Below, piece after piece: positions 41,344-53,419 of a DNA stretch of 64,000 bases (position 1 is its first letter; every line of letters begins with the position of its first letter). The translations under genes were made by a program, and so were the position numbers. Origin of the DNA: Anisakis pegreffii (taxonomy: Eukaryota; Nematoda; Chromadorea; Rhabditida; Anisakidae); contig JAPYMA010000303.1 in the NCBI GenBank assembly GCA_035041965.1, forward strand, positions 57,847 through 121,846, given 5' to 3'. The notes beneath the pieces were generated by a model. That model was given only the letters and a program-made list of their open reading frames with translations. It was not told where the DNA came from and did no database searches.

Positions 41344-42465
41344 TCAAAGAGTTGAATAATGTCGAACTAAGTCAAAAAAGTTGAGGCACGCCGATTGAAA
41401 AACGCTTGCGTTATTGAGGTAACATGCATGACCGGCTGACGATATCTTCAGTAACCTGTAAACAAATATGACTTTCACTCTAGCCGTCGCATGAGAGGCA
41501 CTGAGGATTACAAGCTATTTTGCTAGCTTATTGTTCGTTTCATTTAAGGCAGATCTTTGAAAAAAATGACTGCTGATAGAATAGCGAATAAGATCAGTGA
41601 CCTTGAGTTAGGTAGTCGTTTCAGGTTGCTCGCTGAACTCGGCCCAAGACTAGTATCTCGATCACCCCAAACCACCAAGACAGGTGTATTGATACGTGCT
41701 ACATCGTCTGCACTTAACAAGTTCGTATTCGATAAAGCAATCGCTACAACACACACAATTCGATCCATACCAAGCAACGGTACTATATATTGCCCAGCCA
41801 TACTATGACCTACGATCATCACCTGCAAATAATCTTGCCTTCGCTCAGAAAATTTCTTGATAATCTTTTTCTGTTACATCAACTACCGAGAAAAAATCAA
41901 ACTGCCAAAAAATCAACCGAATTAAACTATTCGCAAACTCAACACAGTAATTCGTTGATGACTTTGCATGAAAATGAGATGGCGGGATATCGAATATCAA
42001 ACATCAGTAAAAGAAATATTTCTGTGCAATCAGATCAAACCGAACCATTTCTAGATCGAGTCGTCGTATGATAAGCGAAAGCAGCTCAGGTTTCTCAGGA
42101 TCTGGCACTGCAGGTCCACCGGTCCTCCCACATCCTGGCAAATCAATCGCATAGCATCGATATCCTGCGGCAGCGAAAATCTGAAATTCGAGCAAAACTG
42201 CTAACGGTGAACACTAAGCAGATTCCTTTTATTGGTTTGACATCTTAATTTATAACATATCTTTTATTGGCTTCACATCTTAATTTATAACGAACGTATC
42301 GTTCAGTCATACATCTTCTGCGTAAGTCTGTCTACAATGAACCTGCATGGTGGAATGTTCTAGCCACGTTGCGGACGAATACGATTGTCCGTGAAGGAAC
42401 AGCACGGTCGCTTTTGCGTAATTATTTCGTGGTGGATCGGCCTTTCGGAAAAATATTTCATGATT
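41344..42465 (-). CDS. abhd14: Alpha/beta hydrolase, ABHD14 family (first exon not found)
   Basis: A small cytosolic hydrolase of the ABHD14/CIB type. In mammals ABHD14B is reported to act as a lysine deacylase, but whether that holds here is unknown. Exons found: 42343-42465, 42046-42180, 41602-41822 and 41344-41455 (TGA), with consistent phases. They encode VLFLHGQSYSSATW, then FAAAGYRCYAIDLPGCGRTG, then the nucleophile elbow VGHSMAGQY, then PVLVVWGDRD with the acid residue, and AGHACYLN with the histidine, so a full Ser-Asp-His triad is present. The 196 residues seen lack only about 10-20 N-terminal residues. The first visible exon starts at a TTTCAG acceptor and has no Met, so an upstream start exon exists or the locus is incomplete. 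The elbow GHSMAG is a canonical GxSxG. Confidence 0.85.
42226..42291 (+). repeat. Short tandem duplication inside an ABHD14 intron
   Basis: Two 31-bp copies of CTTTTATTGG(T/C)TT(G/C)ACATC followed by TTAATTTATAAC, separated by ATAT, give a 35-bp period. They differ at two positions. The duplication lies between the first two visible exons of the hydrolase and has no coding effect. Confidence 0.85.
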
Positions 42466-45400
42466 CTGAAAGGAAAATTGTTTTTTATAACGAAGGTTGA
42501 TAGTGAGCTAATTGAACCGTACTTAATCATTGAAAAAAAATGTCAGATTGCCTCAAACAATTTTTGCAATTGTCTTCCATTGTTAGTCTCAAGTTCAAAC
42601 AACCCTATCGAAACTTGAGCACTTATATTGTAAAACGAAGCTCAAGAATCTGCGTCAATGACTTTTTAAAACAAGAATCTCGGATTTTGAGAGAGTCGAA
42701 CAATTCTTCTCCGAATCTTTAGGAATGTAGTAATTGTAGGTTGATTTTGAAAGACGATATGAGCATCAATAAAAAACGAGGGCAGAAATGATGAAAGCAG
42801 TGCATTCATATTTCGTTTCATCATTTGAACAGAGAATCTACTTTTAGTTCGAATAACTAATAAACGATAGTAATATGTGAGATAAGATCTGACTAAATTT
42901 TCAAAGTCCACCTCTCAACATCTCCTCACACAACAGCTGTGTCTTATGAGTTTTATGCTAATTGCATTTCCAATTTTATCCAACAAAATCTCTTCGGTAA
43001 CTTATATGTATTCTATGAACAGCAACTGTTCAGTGCATTTCACATATTTATGTATGCAAAAAATATCACAACAACTCTCATTCATTTCAATGAGTAAACT
43101 TTGTAAAATGTGCACTGCATTTAAATTTGTAAAATACGCGTTCTATTCAATTCTATTTCACGGTATCGCAAAACAATTGCCTGCCTTCAATAGCAATCAA
43201 TGTCTTCCGCGTATCCTTTTCGTGTGCATACCAGGAAAAAACTTCAAAGAGATGGCAGATCATTAGATGACAAATATTGCCATCAATTCAGATCAGAACA
43301 AAAACCTTTCTAAAACTATTTCCATCAAGTGCATTAGTTGAATGCACTTTTTAGAGCTCATCCTCAGAATGCCTTCGAATGCTTTCGCTTTCTTCGTTCT
43401 TTGTGTCAGCGACAGAACAAAACGAGTCAATTTGATGTGGTGCTCTCAAGTGGAATTACTGCTGCCGAAATAACGAATCGCTAAGTGCACATTTAATCCA
43501 AAAAGTACTATCGAGTTGAATTGAATGGCATCATCACGCACACCATTTCCGTATGCGCAAAACGTCTCGACTCTTCAAATTGCAACACGATTATGAGGCA
43601 CGGCTCAAATGGGCAAGGCACAATTTACTTGCAATGCCCAACGGCATTGTTCCATTCAATTTACATTCACAAAATGTGTTTAGTGTATGTGCACACACAC
43701 ACATTATAGCAGTGTATACAAGAACACGAATGAATTGCATCAAATAGATTTTATTTACAAATGTCGAATGTGCGTGCGTGCACATATGTTGTTGACGTTA
43801 GCTAATCATTCATTTTAAAAATTGCTCTCACTCAATCTCATTTCACATCAAAACCAGCACCGAGCTTTTAGCTTTTCTAATGTGAAGTTTTTTTTTTGGA
43901 GGTGAATAGATGAATATTGAAACATTAAACTTCTAGATTTTTGTGGTAAACAAAAGGTGCAGTAAAACAATAATGATGTTTGTTGAGTGCATCGTTTAAA
44001 ATTTGTGGTGCTCTTTGGACAGATTTTAAACTGGATTAGGTTGTTAGTGGATAAAATGTTTCCAGATGAAATTTCACCACTTTTTTGGTTGCATGCGAAA
44101 TGTGTTAAACAAAATCGCCGCACACAAACACATACTCCGGCTAAAAGGCGGCTCACTTTCCATAGTGTTTTCTGAGCCTTCACAAACATCTGACACATCC
44201 CGCTCCAATCGTTTCATCCCTTTCGAAACTTGATTTCATCGAGACACCACATCAAAAAACCGGTTTTTTCCCACAAAACTTTTCGTTTCAATTCGAAAAA
44301 GTACAAAGGAAGAAGAGAATCTCTTGAAATTGATCGTCTATATTTGACGACATAAGAAAACGACAGCGAGAAAGAATGTCTCCGAGAGAATATTCGTTGC
44401 AGTGTACTTGAGATGTTTTCATACAGAGCGAAAAGGAAGAATAGTTGAGAGAATGAACAGTTTCGATGTTCAAAGTGCTTCAAAGGTGGATGAGCATCGT
44501 ATTTTTTAGAAGAAGAACCAAATTTACCTACACAAATCAATAAACCAAAAACTTTGCCGCTGTTTGCTGAACAAATTCAAATGAATTCAACACAAAAAAT
44601 CCACACTGAAATAAACAAACTTATTTTATGAAGATGTATTTATTTACATCATTAGTCGTGTCTTCTGCCGTTCGCTTCAATCAAAAACGAAAACAAATTA
44701 ACTAATGAGATTTCATGACAGAATCTTAAGCATAAAGCAGTCAATCAAACTTTGTGAGCTACAGATCAGTTGGTTATTTTTTGAGGTAGTAAACAACATT
44801 GTAAATGACTGATTGGTGAGAGAAATTTCAGTACTGAAAAACAGCGTTTCCAACTTAACAGTGATATCAGAACACTCGAATAGACATGTAGGCTTAGGAT
44901 CAGGCTGAATGCTTAGACTGATTAGGCTGTTCACTAAACAGTTGGAGGTTCTGTGAAAAATGAAAAGAGTTTCGCCAAAAAACAAAACAAAAAGTGTATT
45001 CCCGGCAATGACCAATCTTTCATCAGATAATGTTTTCAACTGATAACATTCGATGCTTCTTTGAATTTACTCGTGACAATTCCACGCATATGCATTCTTT
45101 TTTTGATAAGAAAGACAGTATGTCATGCGTAATAAATGTGGACATCGTAAATGGATTGCAAGCAGTCCGAGAGAAATTGATTTCTTAGTGTCGTCGATAT
45201 CAAATAATTGAAGCGACGGTCATTACATTCAGATATTAGCAATTCAGTTTTTTGGCCACAAAAATTTGAAGAATTTGCCATCGACTCGATCATAATATTG
45301 GCGCCGATGAGCTGCTAATTAGATGGCACAGTGTTGTTGCCTAATGAAAGCATAGCCACCACACAGGAATGTGCTCATGTAGGTGCAAATTGCTTGTATG

Positions 45401-48247
45401 TCACATAATCAGAAAATGTGTAAGAATGCGTGCGATGAAAAAATTTGACTGAAAACGTAATTTACGGCCCATAGTACTGCCACAGCAATAACATCGCAAC
45501 ACCGTTACGAATGCTCTTAATTCCGCTGAGAATTAAAAAGCAATTTGTGATGAAGCATCTTTCATTTGGTATTCTTTTACGATGACGCTCGCTCGTATTG
45601 GCTCGAAATGAGAGCGAGATTGAACTATCGATTCACATTTCATTCGATGAGGTATGATGCCACTTGAGTGATATTTATTAGGCGCTATGAGAGTACGCAT
45701 CCAATTCAAGAATTCTGCACGATATTTCAAGCGATATTTCTATTGACTATCGTAAAGTAAGTAGCACGCACTTCCGATTGTTACATTGTGGACACCGAAA
45801 CAAAAAATCATTTTTGGTCGTAATCTGGGCGTGAATTCAACACGACACTTTATCATTTTTCTTCGCACAATAATGAGTCGTCTGCACTTTTCGATAATAT
45901 ATTTTTTGTTCCAGTTGGACACCCAAATACATTACAGTTGCCATGAAGAATGAGATTGCTGCTTGCAAGAGAGAATAATTTATCACAAAATTCGTGCATT
46001 ATCATCGATTTACGATTACCGCAATTCTTGTTTAAGAAATTTGCAAAAAAAATCACAAATTGTTCGGCAAATGAATTATTATGCAAGAGTTATGGTAGTC
46101 GTCATTTTCGATGCTAATTCTTGAATTGCTTTCGAGTTTGTTTTTTGGTTGGGTTCTTAACAGATGTTACTGAAATTTGATTTTTTATTATTTTTCAGAT
46201 GTTCTCATCAATTTCGCTTTTCCGCTTCGTTTTTGAATTATTTCGCAGTCTTTGCGGATGGCATTAAACAATTTTTTCATTTTTCCATTCTGATTGATCT
46301 CATTCGCCTTCATATACGCTTTTATCACGTAGTGCGACAGGCAAAGAGTTACGGCACAGCAATGACACAGCAAAATGCGCAATAAATCATTACTCACTTA
46401 ATGAATTATTCATTTGAACAGCAAACAACATCTGTCCCATCAAAAAACATTCAGCATTCAGTACGCATTCATATTCGAATGGGAAACGAATATGATTTCA
46501 AATATTTGAATGTTACTAACTCTCCCATCCAAAACGATTCAGAGACAATGACAGCAATACGTACAATTAGGAAAACACTGAAAAATCTGTTAGCAGCCTA
46601 CGTCGATGATATATAGCTACACAACAGGTTCGTTGAATAAAACAACATGCCAGAGAATGGACTGCAATGAGAAATGTGCTGAAATCATGATTTTGATATG
46701 AATAAGCATTAAATTTGGATGTCTTATGCTTTCGGAAGCATGCTAATTATGTGATTGTTTGATAGCCGTTCAAGTGGTGATTTCCATGTAGATAGTATTC
46801 AAATAGATGATAATATGGTATTCGTTGTTTCAAATTGTAATATGGTAATATGGTGTTTTCATTCCGTCATATTCACAATTATGCATTTGCTTATCGCTGA
46901 AGAGGTGCATTTGTTTATTTCTGAGTATTCATTACGCGTTTGCTCACTTCCAAACAACCACTCATCCATCCATTCAGCAATAACAACATTCGCTATGCCT
47001 AAATCAGAAGTCAATGTTACTCAACAACATAATAAATTCACTGAAACACTTGAGTATTCCCCATTTCAGAGCGACACACTCACTTTCGTTCCGATACGCT
47101 TCAACTCAGCTAGATCTCTGATATTCGATATTGAACGAACGCTAAGCGCTAAACTTTCATTTCGTTGAAATAGTTCCTTCAGTTAACGACCGTTCTAAAG
47201 TTTCATTTCATTAAGAAAACGCTATTCCTCACTTAACTCTAGAAGTCACCATACAAATATGAATTCAATTAATCTTCTAAAGTAACACTGGAATGAAAAA
47301 TGAGAAAAAGAAATACAAAAATGGCACTCAAGGAACTTATGGAAAATATATTAGAACTCGATGAAGTGTAGCCTTGATAGAGAAAATGACAACTTCGATG
47401 AGGTGAAATTGTTTGAGAACATTTTCATTGCACTCCTTCAATTAGGTAAGATGAACAGTCGAAAATAATTGATGTCAACAGTAGAATCTTCATAACACAA
47501 AAACTCCTCCATCAACGATATGGTTCTTATTCAAAAAATGAATTGATATTGACTCATTGGTATAATTTAGTGTGGAATAATCTGGTTTGTCAATGTCAAC
47601 TCAATAGTAATTGGGAGTAATCATTTAAAAATTATGTTCTGTTTGTATTCGATCAGGTTATTTTGTTGATTGCATGGGCAATGATGGTGTATTGCATAAT
47701 GTTTTGACATTTTAACACAAAACTGTAAAATGTGTGCGAAAGAAAAGCGTCATAAAAATATCTGCATCATCTGTGTTTAAAATCATGAAATCAATTCAGA
47801 AACAAATCGATTAGTCGCCGCTGCTGTTTGAAAGTGATCGTTTTGACGAATAAACGAACAATGAAGAAGCGATGCTATTCATTCATTCATTTTCCATTCA
47901 ATCATTTCATAAATGCCAAATCAAACTAACAAAAATCACAATCATTTCTATCAAAAACTGACAAAATGAATCAATTCCAAATTAAAACCTCTGAAAATTC
48001 TATTGAAAAATCTGTACATTCGCAATTTCTCTTTCATTCGGTCCCCCTCCATTCAACAAGCTAACAAATGAACATATGCAGATTCAAACGAACAAAATTC
48101 AGCACTTATCCAACAACAACAAGAAATGAAGACAATCGTCATCAGTTTACATTAAACCGAAATCCAACTTGCTGTTTTTGATCGCGGATCTGAGTGAGTG
48201 CGAGCGATTTCAAGTTCAGTTTCAGAAACAAATATCCACTTAAAAGA
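42466..48247. other. Intergenic DNA, no supported gene
   Basis: The missing first exon of the ABHD14 gene should lie in the first part, but no convincing short start exon could be chosen. Many frames up to 137 codons (46755-47168 +) occur without domains, and many overlap open frames on the other strand. A short CACACACA run is at about 43692. I see no RNA gene. Confidence 0.45.
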
Positions 48248-48601
48248 TCACGAGCGAAACGATTGAGCAGTGTAATCGACTGACTGCTGCTGCATTGTTA
48301 TGTAATATCGCTGCACACTTCGGTTTTTACGGCAGCAATGTTCACGATATCGAAACAAAGACGAAACGCACAAAAAGTAAACAATGGGTGAACACAATTC
48401 ACTGATAGCAAGCGACAAATGGGAGGATATTAATAGCAAGCAATAAACAATTGAGTGCATGAGAATGATTCCGAAAAAATATTCATAACAGGTCATAATC
48501 AACACCGCCTTTGCAAAGAACGAATTGAACGTGATTGTGGAGGAATATTCATGCGATCGTGATCGATCACAGATCAAGCGAGAATAAATCCGTGCAGTCA
48601 T
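48248..48601 (-). other. Possible orphan exon with a GPCR TM7-like segment
   Basis: A 117-codon minus frame ends in a stop at 48248. It contains LLLISSHLSLAISELCSPIV followed by YFLCVSSLFRYREHCCRKN, which resembles helix 7 and the start of helix 8 of rhodopsin-class receptors, with SPIVY in place of NPxxY. The tail that follows is short and Ser/Gln-rich. A TTGCTATCAG acceptor lies inside the frame, just before ELCSPIVY. No exons for the other helices were found between here and 52 kb. It may be the last exon of an unseen gene, a pseudogene, or chance. Confidence 0.25.
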
Positions 48602-51600
48602 TCATCCACTTTTTTTTGGCTGAGCCAAGAAACTGAGCATAAATGGTCATCGATCGCTAGCATTCGCTCAAGAGGCGATTCAATGAGAATTTTGAATTCA
48701 GCTTGTTTATCCATGACAGTATGAAGAGGATGAGAGAGAAACAGTGCGATTGAATATGCAATTGTAGTTTTATCTGTTTTGTTTGCTGAGGTCACTAGTT
48801 GTCATATAGCTTGAGCATATAACTTTATGGTGAGGGAAACCTATCATACAAAGACCTTGCATGATGACGGTTTATGTACGAATAATCAAGGCGACAGTGC
48901 ATATAGTAGATGAAACAGCTTTTCAATGGAACACAAACGAAGTATGTTTTCATTCAGAGTTGTTTGAATTGTGTTTGTCAGAAGAAATGGGAAAAAAATG
49001 GTGAACAAATGTTATCAGCAGTAAAAAGAAACCTGTAGTGGTATACGACCTTCGGTCATCTCAACTTGTTCACATAATCGAAGCGTATTGTCGGGAATAG
49101 GTTGTAGGATTTCAGCAAGGCGAATTATCGATGACGGAATCACATCGTTGTCATTGGCATTGTCCATCGTTTCTCAACAACGCCAAACCAAACCAATGAC
49201 CACACGAGCGAACGAACACCCAATGTTGACAGGAGGCAACAACAACAACACTGGCGCACTGCTAAAAATAAGTTATCAGCTAAAACTCTCTGCGATTCCA
49301 CGAAATGTAAACTCGAAAACTCGTCAAGCGTATTGCTTCCCCTATAAAATGCGCTGAACAGATTCACGTTTTTGCCGCAAGATGCTCAACATGCAATACT
49401 TATTTGTGCGGTGATTGACACGCTCTTATCGCATCAAATGGTCACGAGCGACTTAGCGTCAACGACAGAGAAACTTAGCGTGCTTATTGATGATTGGTTG
49501 AATGATAAGCGAAAAGCAATTGATAAGCTTATCAGTGTGAGAATAAGTAGAAGAATAAATAAAGATCTTCTGAGGATAACTAAGAAAAAAAGATGATCAT
49601 CGATCCGTCGGTCATTCGGCTTGAATGATAAGGACGATAATCGCGCTTTCAAAGGATTTGATGGATATAAACGAGATTACACTGATGATGGCTGACGGAA
49701 GTGTGGAGAGATAATGAATACAGATAAACGGATAAGTTGATACGTTTATAATGATGAGACAGATGGTTGAAAGAGAGAGATTTGATATGTTACTGATGCA
49801 TAGTGCGGAAATTGATGATAGATTCATGGAGAGATAGTGGTCGGTTGGATGAGATGCACTGAAGTTTGAAGAGAATGAAATGAAATGATGATATCCATCC
49901 ATCCATCCATCCATCCGATTGATGTAAAATCCAACGACATTTTCATTGAATTAATTCAATTGAATGAATTTTTTATTTTATATTCGAGTCGAGTTCGTTG
50001 ATTGAATACTGAATGAAATCAAATGAATGAATGAAGGAAATTTATTGTTGTATGAGTCTATATATACATAAATTCATGAATGTGCCATTTAAATAGACAG
50101 ATGTTGTATTATTATTACATGAGATGTATGAATAAAATATAATATAATGTATTGTGGGGTTGGTTCGTTGTTGTCGTTGAATGGTTGATTTGTGTTGCTG
50201 CTGTTGCTGCTAGTTTTATTTCGTCGGTGGGGCGGGCGAACCGGCTGAAACATTATTGCTGCCGATGGTGATAATAATTGCAGCGAGTCCGTCTTTTGGT
50301 AATGATCATTATGGTGATCATTGCTGTCGTGCTGGGATGAGTAATACTGAGCACGGTAATGTGCTTCATGCTTAAACGATCATGCAATCAACTCCTCAGA
50401 ATATGGTAACATACTTTTATGTTGCCAATGGGAGTAAAATCAACTGAGGAACTGAAAAGAATCCAGATATCTATTGTCGAAGAATCCGAATTTGCAGCCA
50501 CTTTTTTCGAAAAGTAAACAATGTTGATACTGACCACAACAAGAACAATATGGGCATCACAAATGAAATGTTTCAACTGATAGACTTTGAAAGTAAAATA
50601 GTGACGAGTCAACGCAAAAGCAGCAAGAAGTCCGTTCCAATTGTGCATTATCTTGTCCTCATCTGTCATCCATCAATCTTTGCATTTGCATTTTCCTCCT
50701 TCTTCTCTGAGGCGTCTGTTGGTGGTTCGGTCGGTCGCTGGCTGTGGTTGTTGCTGTTGCTTGCTTGCACTCCTTCTTCAACGAACAAGCAATAATCAAA
50801 TCAATCGACTGACTCTACAACAACTTCTTCTTCTCGTTCACCCTTTAACCAGCAACTCGCTTTTAATCTTCATTCTTCCTTATATATACAACAACAGCAC
50901 AACAACAAGAATGAATGTCTCAAATAAATGCAATGAACAAATACGACGTTAATGCAATCTTAACTCAATCTTCATATATGACATGACGACGACCATTTAT
51001 TTATATGATGTTGTTTCACTGCTCCTCAATCTTGTTTGTACTCATTCGCTCTCAAACAAACTTATTTATGTCCTTCATGGTCCACTTTCATGATAGCAAC
51101 AATGATGATGAATGAATGTGACATGCAAAAGCAAACAATTGACGCAAAATGAAGTGCTAATCAAAACTCAGATGTTCCCATATTAGATTTGAGTTCCTTC
51201 TCTTTTGACTTTTACCCAGAGGATATTTCACACTAGTGCTGCTGCTGCTGCTAATTTCCTAAGGGGATTCACTGCTCAACACATTAAGAGTATTCATATT
51301 TCCCTAAAGTCATCAATGTCCCTCAATAGTTTTTCGTTTTATCCAATTGTCCCGGATAATATGTGAACTTAGCATTGCACTTGATGTGCATGTTTTTTAG
51401 TTAGGATGGAACGATGGCGAAAATGTCACAGCGTTAAGCGCTAAACATCAGTCGGACCGGTTCACGAACTGAAATGCTGTCATATTCTCTGGTGCAGGTT
51501 TTTACAGTTTATCATCATGAACGCATATTAATTTTCGTATCAGTTTCGCAATGATTAATTTGAATGGTTCATCGACCTTTACGAACGATTACAAAGAATT

Positions 51601-52539
51601 TCGTTTCTCACCGTTTTTTTTTTCGTTCATTATTCGACTACTTATTTGGTCGTGATTAGATAGTGCTATAATTATAGTTTTATGGTTATTATTGGTGCCA
51701 TACAGATTGCTCATTGATGATGAAATGAAAGCGATTAAATCTGAGCAATACCTCAAATACAAACCACAAAAATCACTGGCTAATGAAAATTTTCGAACAC
51801 GAATAAAGTGCTGTATGAAACCAGTATTTGTACATCATTGAACAAAAAGAAATAAACTCGAAACAATCATATGGTGCTACGAAAAAATTTTCAGGATCTG
51901 ATCACCTCAACAAAGTGTAAATGAACCATTCACAACAATTTTATTTGATCTATCTGATCGAATGTTTTGAAGAAAATGAATTTTGTTAGTAAATTAGATG
52001 AATCGTGTGGATATACAAGTAAATCACGATTGTGGTGAAGCAGTAAAACTTTGATGATTGATATAGCCAACAATTACACATTAACAATTCACATATCAAG
52101 TTAAACTCTCATCAAAATCGCTTGTTACCTGATTACTGGGAACCTATTGGAGATGCACACGAATGAGACCTCTTGCAGGCACAATTCACCGCATATTTAT
52201 TAGCGAATCAATTGATTTCTAAGAACTGTTTAATTCACATTTTCAAACTGAACCATTTCCTGTGTGTTTTCCTTGCGATTTTTTCCATCGTCAATTTTTT
52301 TCCACGCATTTCATTTTCAATTAGTAAAAGATGTGTGATTCATTCAGTTTTTATCACTCGCGTTCAATCATCAATACCAAATGTTCAATTAGGAGGTGGC
52401 AAGTAAAATTTCGGTTACTCGAAGCGTCCACCAAATTTATAGTACGAAAAACATCGACGCTTTGAACTGTACAACAGTATTCGTGAATTTCTCAATTTTT
52501 GAAGCGTTCATACAGCTTAACTTTGACTAGCAGATGCTT
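48602..52539. other. Low-complexity-rich intergenic DNA
   Basis: It contains a purine-rich GATGA/GATA-type block at about 49480-49890, an ATCC tetranucleotide run at about 49890-49915, mixed CTG/GTT-type triplets at about 50190-50215 and 50740-50770, and a short CTG run at about 51237-51252. Open frames here, including 49372-49596 (+) and 50641-50952 (+), are best explained by this composition. No gene is supported. Confidence 0.5.
49890..49915. repeat. ATCC tetranucleotide microsatellite
   Basis: About six uninterrupted ATCC units (ATCCATCCATCCATCCATCC) lie at the edge of a purine-rich block. Confidence 0.9.
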
Positions 52540-53408
52540 TTCATTTCTGAATTGGATACAGCGTTGAGTAAACAGATGAATGATCGATCGTGAGATTCAT
52601 AAATTTAAACGATTTGTCAGAGTTTTGGAATGCTTACAAAACTGAATAGCTGCAACAAGAACAGATGTGAGCGAATGACTGTGTGACTTACTTCATCGAC
52701 GCGAAATTTGTTTTCACAGCTGACATCAAAAAGCCGAAACGATGTTGATCGTTACCATCGTTCAGTTGTGAATCAGTTCAACTCGAGCGAATGTTTACTT
52801 TTTACTCCATTATGTGCCCTACCACATGTACTTTCAAATTCAAAGCGTTTTCATTTTCATCAATTTCAAAATTTTCCATTGTCACTCTACAATATCAACA
52901 CGTTTTTTGCTACTGATTCACATGCTGTAAAATCAGAAGATTCCTGAAGACCCACTTCATTCCATTCCCTTGAGAAACTTTTTTTCCGGAGGCAATGGAA
53001 ACGATAAGTGATCATTGTGCTATGCGAGAATATAATGACTATGCGATTTTGCCTCAGAATGTCTCCGAGACTTTGAAGTTCATCAAGTTCTGAAGAAGTT
53101 CTCAATGTGCATTTCTAGCACTGCTTTATTCTTCTTCCGAATACGGCTTCAACTGATCTTCTACAATCACAGCATTGCACTTGATTCGTTTCACTTATTA
53201 CAGACTAAAATATCAACTCATTTATCACACCACTCTAAAGTAAATACTGACAACAATGTGCATGACAGGCGTAATTTGACAACTTTATCCACAAATTTAA
53301 TATACATTGCTACTTCGGTAATATCTTAATTAGTGCACTTATTCAAACAAACTTCGCCACATCCCTAAAGGTACATCATGAAATAACAACGAAACCAGTC
53401 AAAAGATA
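52540..53408 (+). repeat. Segmental duplication, copy 1
   Basis: This block matches 56880-57966 in the same orientation. It starts at TCATTTCTGAATTGGATACA and ends at about AACAACGAAACCAGTCAAAA. Shared landmarks include CCGAAACGATGTTGATCGTT, CGAGCGAATGTTTACTTTTT and CACATCCCTAAAGGTACATC. Copy 1 has about 110 bp (after AATGATCGA at about 52588) missing from copy 2. The gap is bounded by an ATCGA microhomology. Similarity is spread evenly and not codon-biased, so the duplicated DNA is probably non-coding. Confidence 0.9.
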
Positions 53409-53419
53409 AACAGACAAAA

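Noticed and set aside
43848..44540. Minus frames of 108-116 codons
   Set aside because: No motif, no splice partners, and frames overlap one another. Considered shadows of AT-rich intergenic DNA.
46755..47168. 137-codon + frame
   Set aside because: Among the longest single frames, but no domain, no splice context and mixed low-complexity composition. Treated as chance.
49372..49596. 75-codon + frame that looks helical and charged
   Set aside because: It lies at the edge of a purine-rich GATGA block and could not be joined in frame to the preceding frame. The evidence is too weak to call a gene.
50641..50952. 103-codon + frame with poly-Cys/Leu stretches
   Set aside because: Its residues come from CTG/GTT-type triplet repeats, so the open frame is a composition effect.
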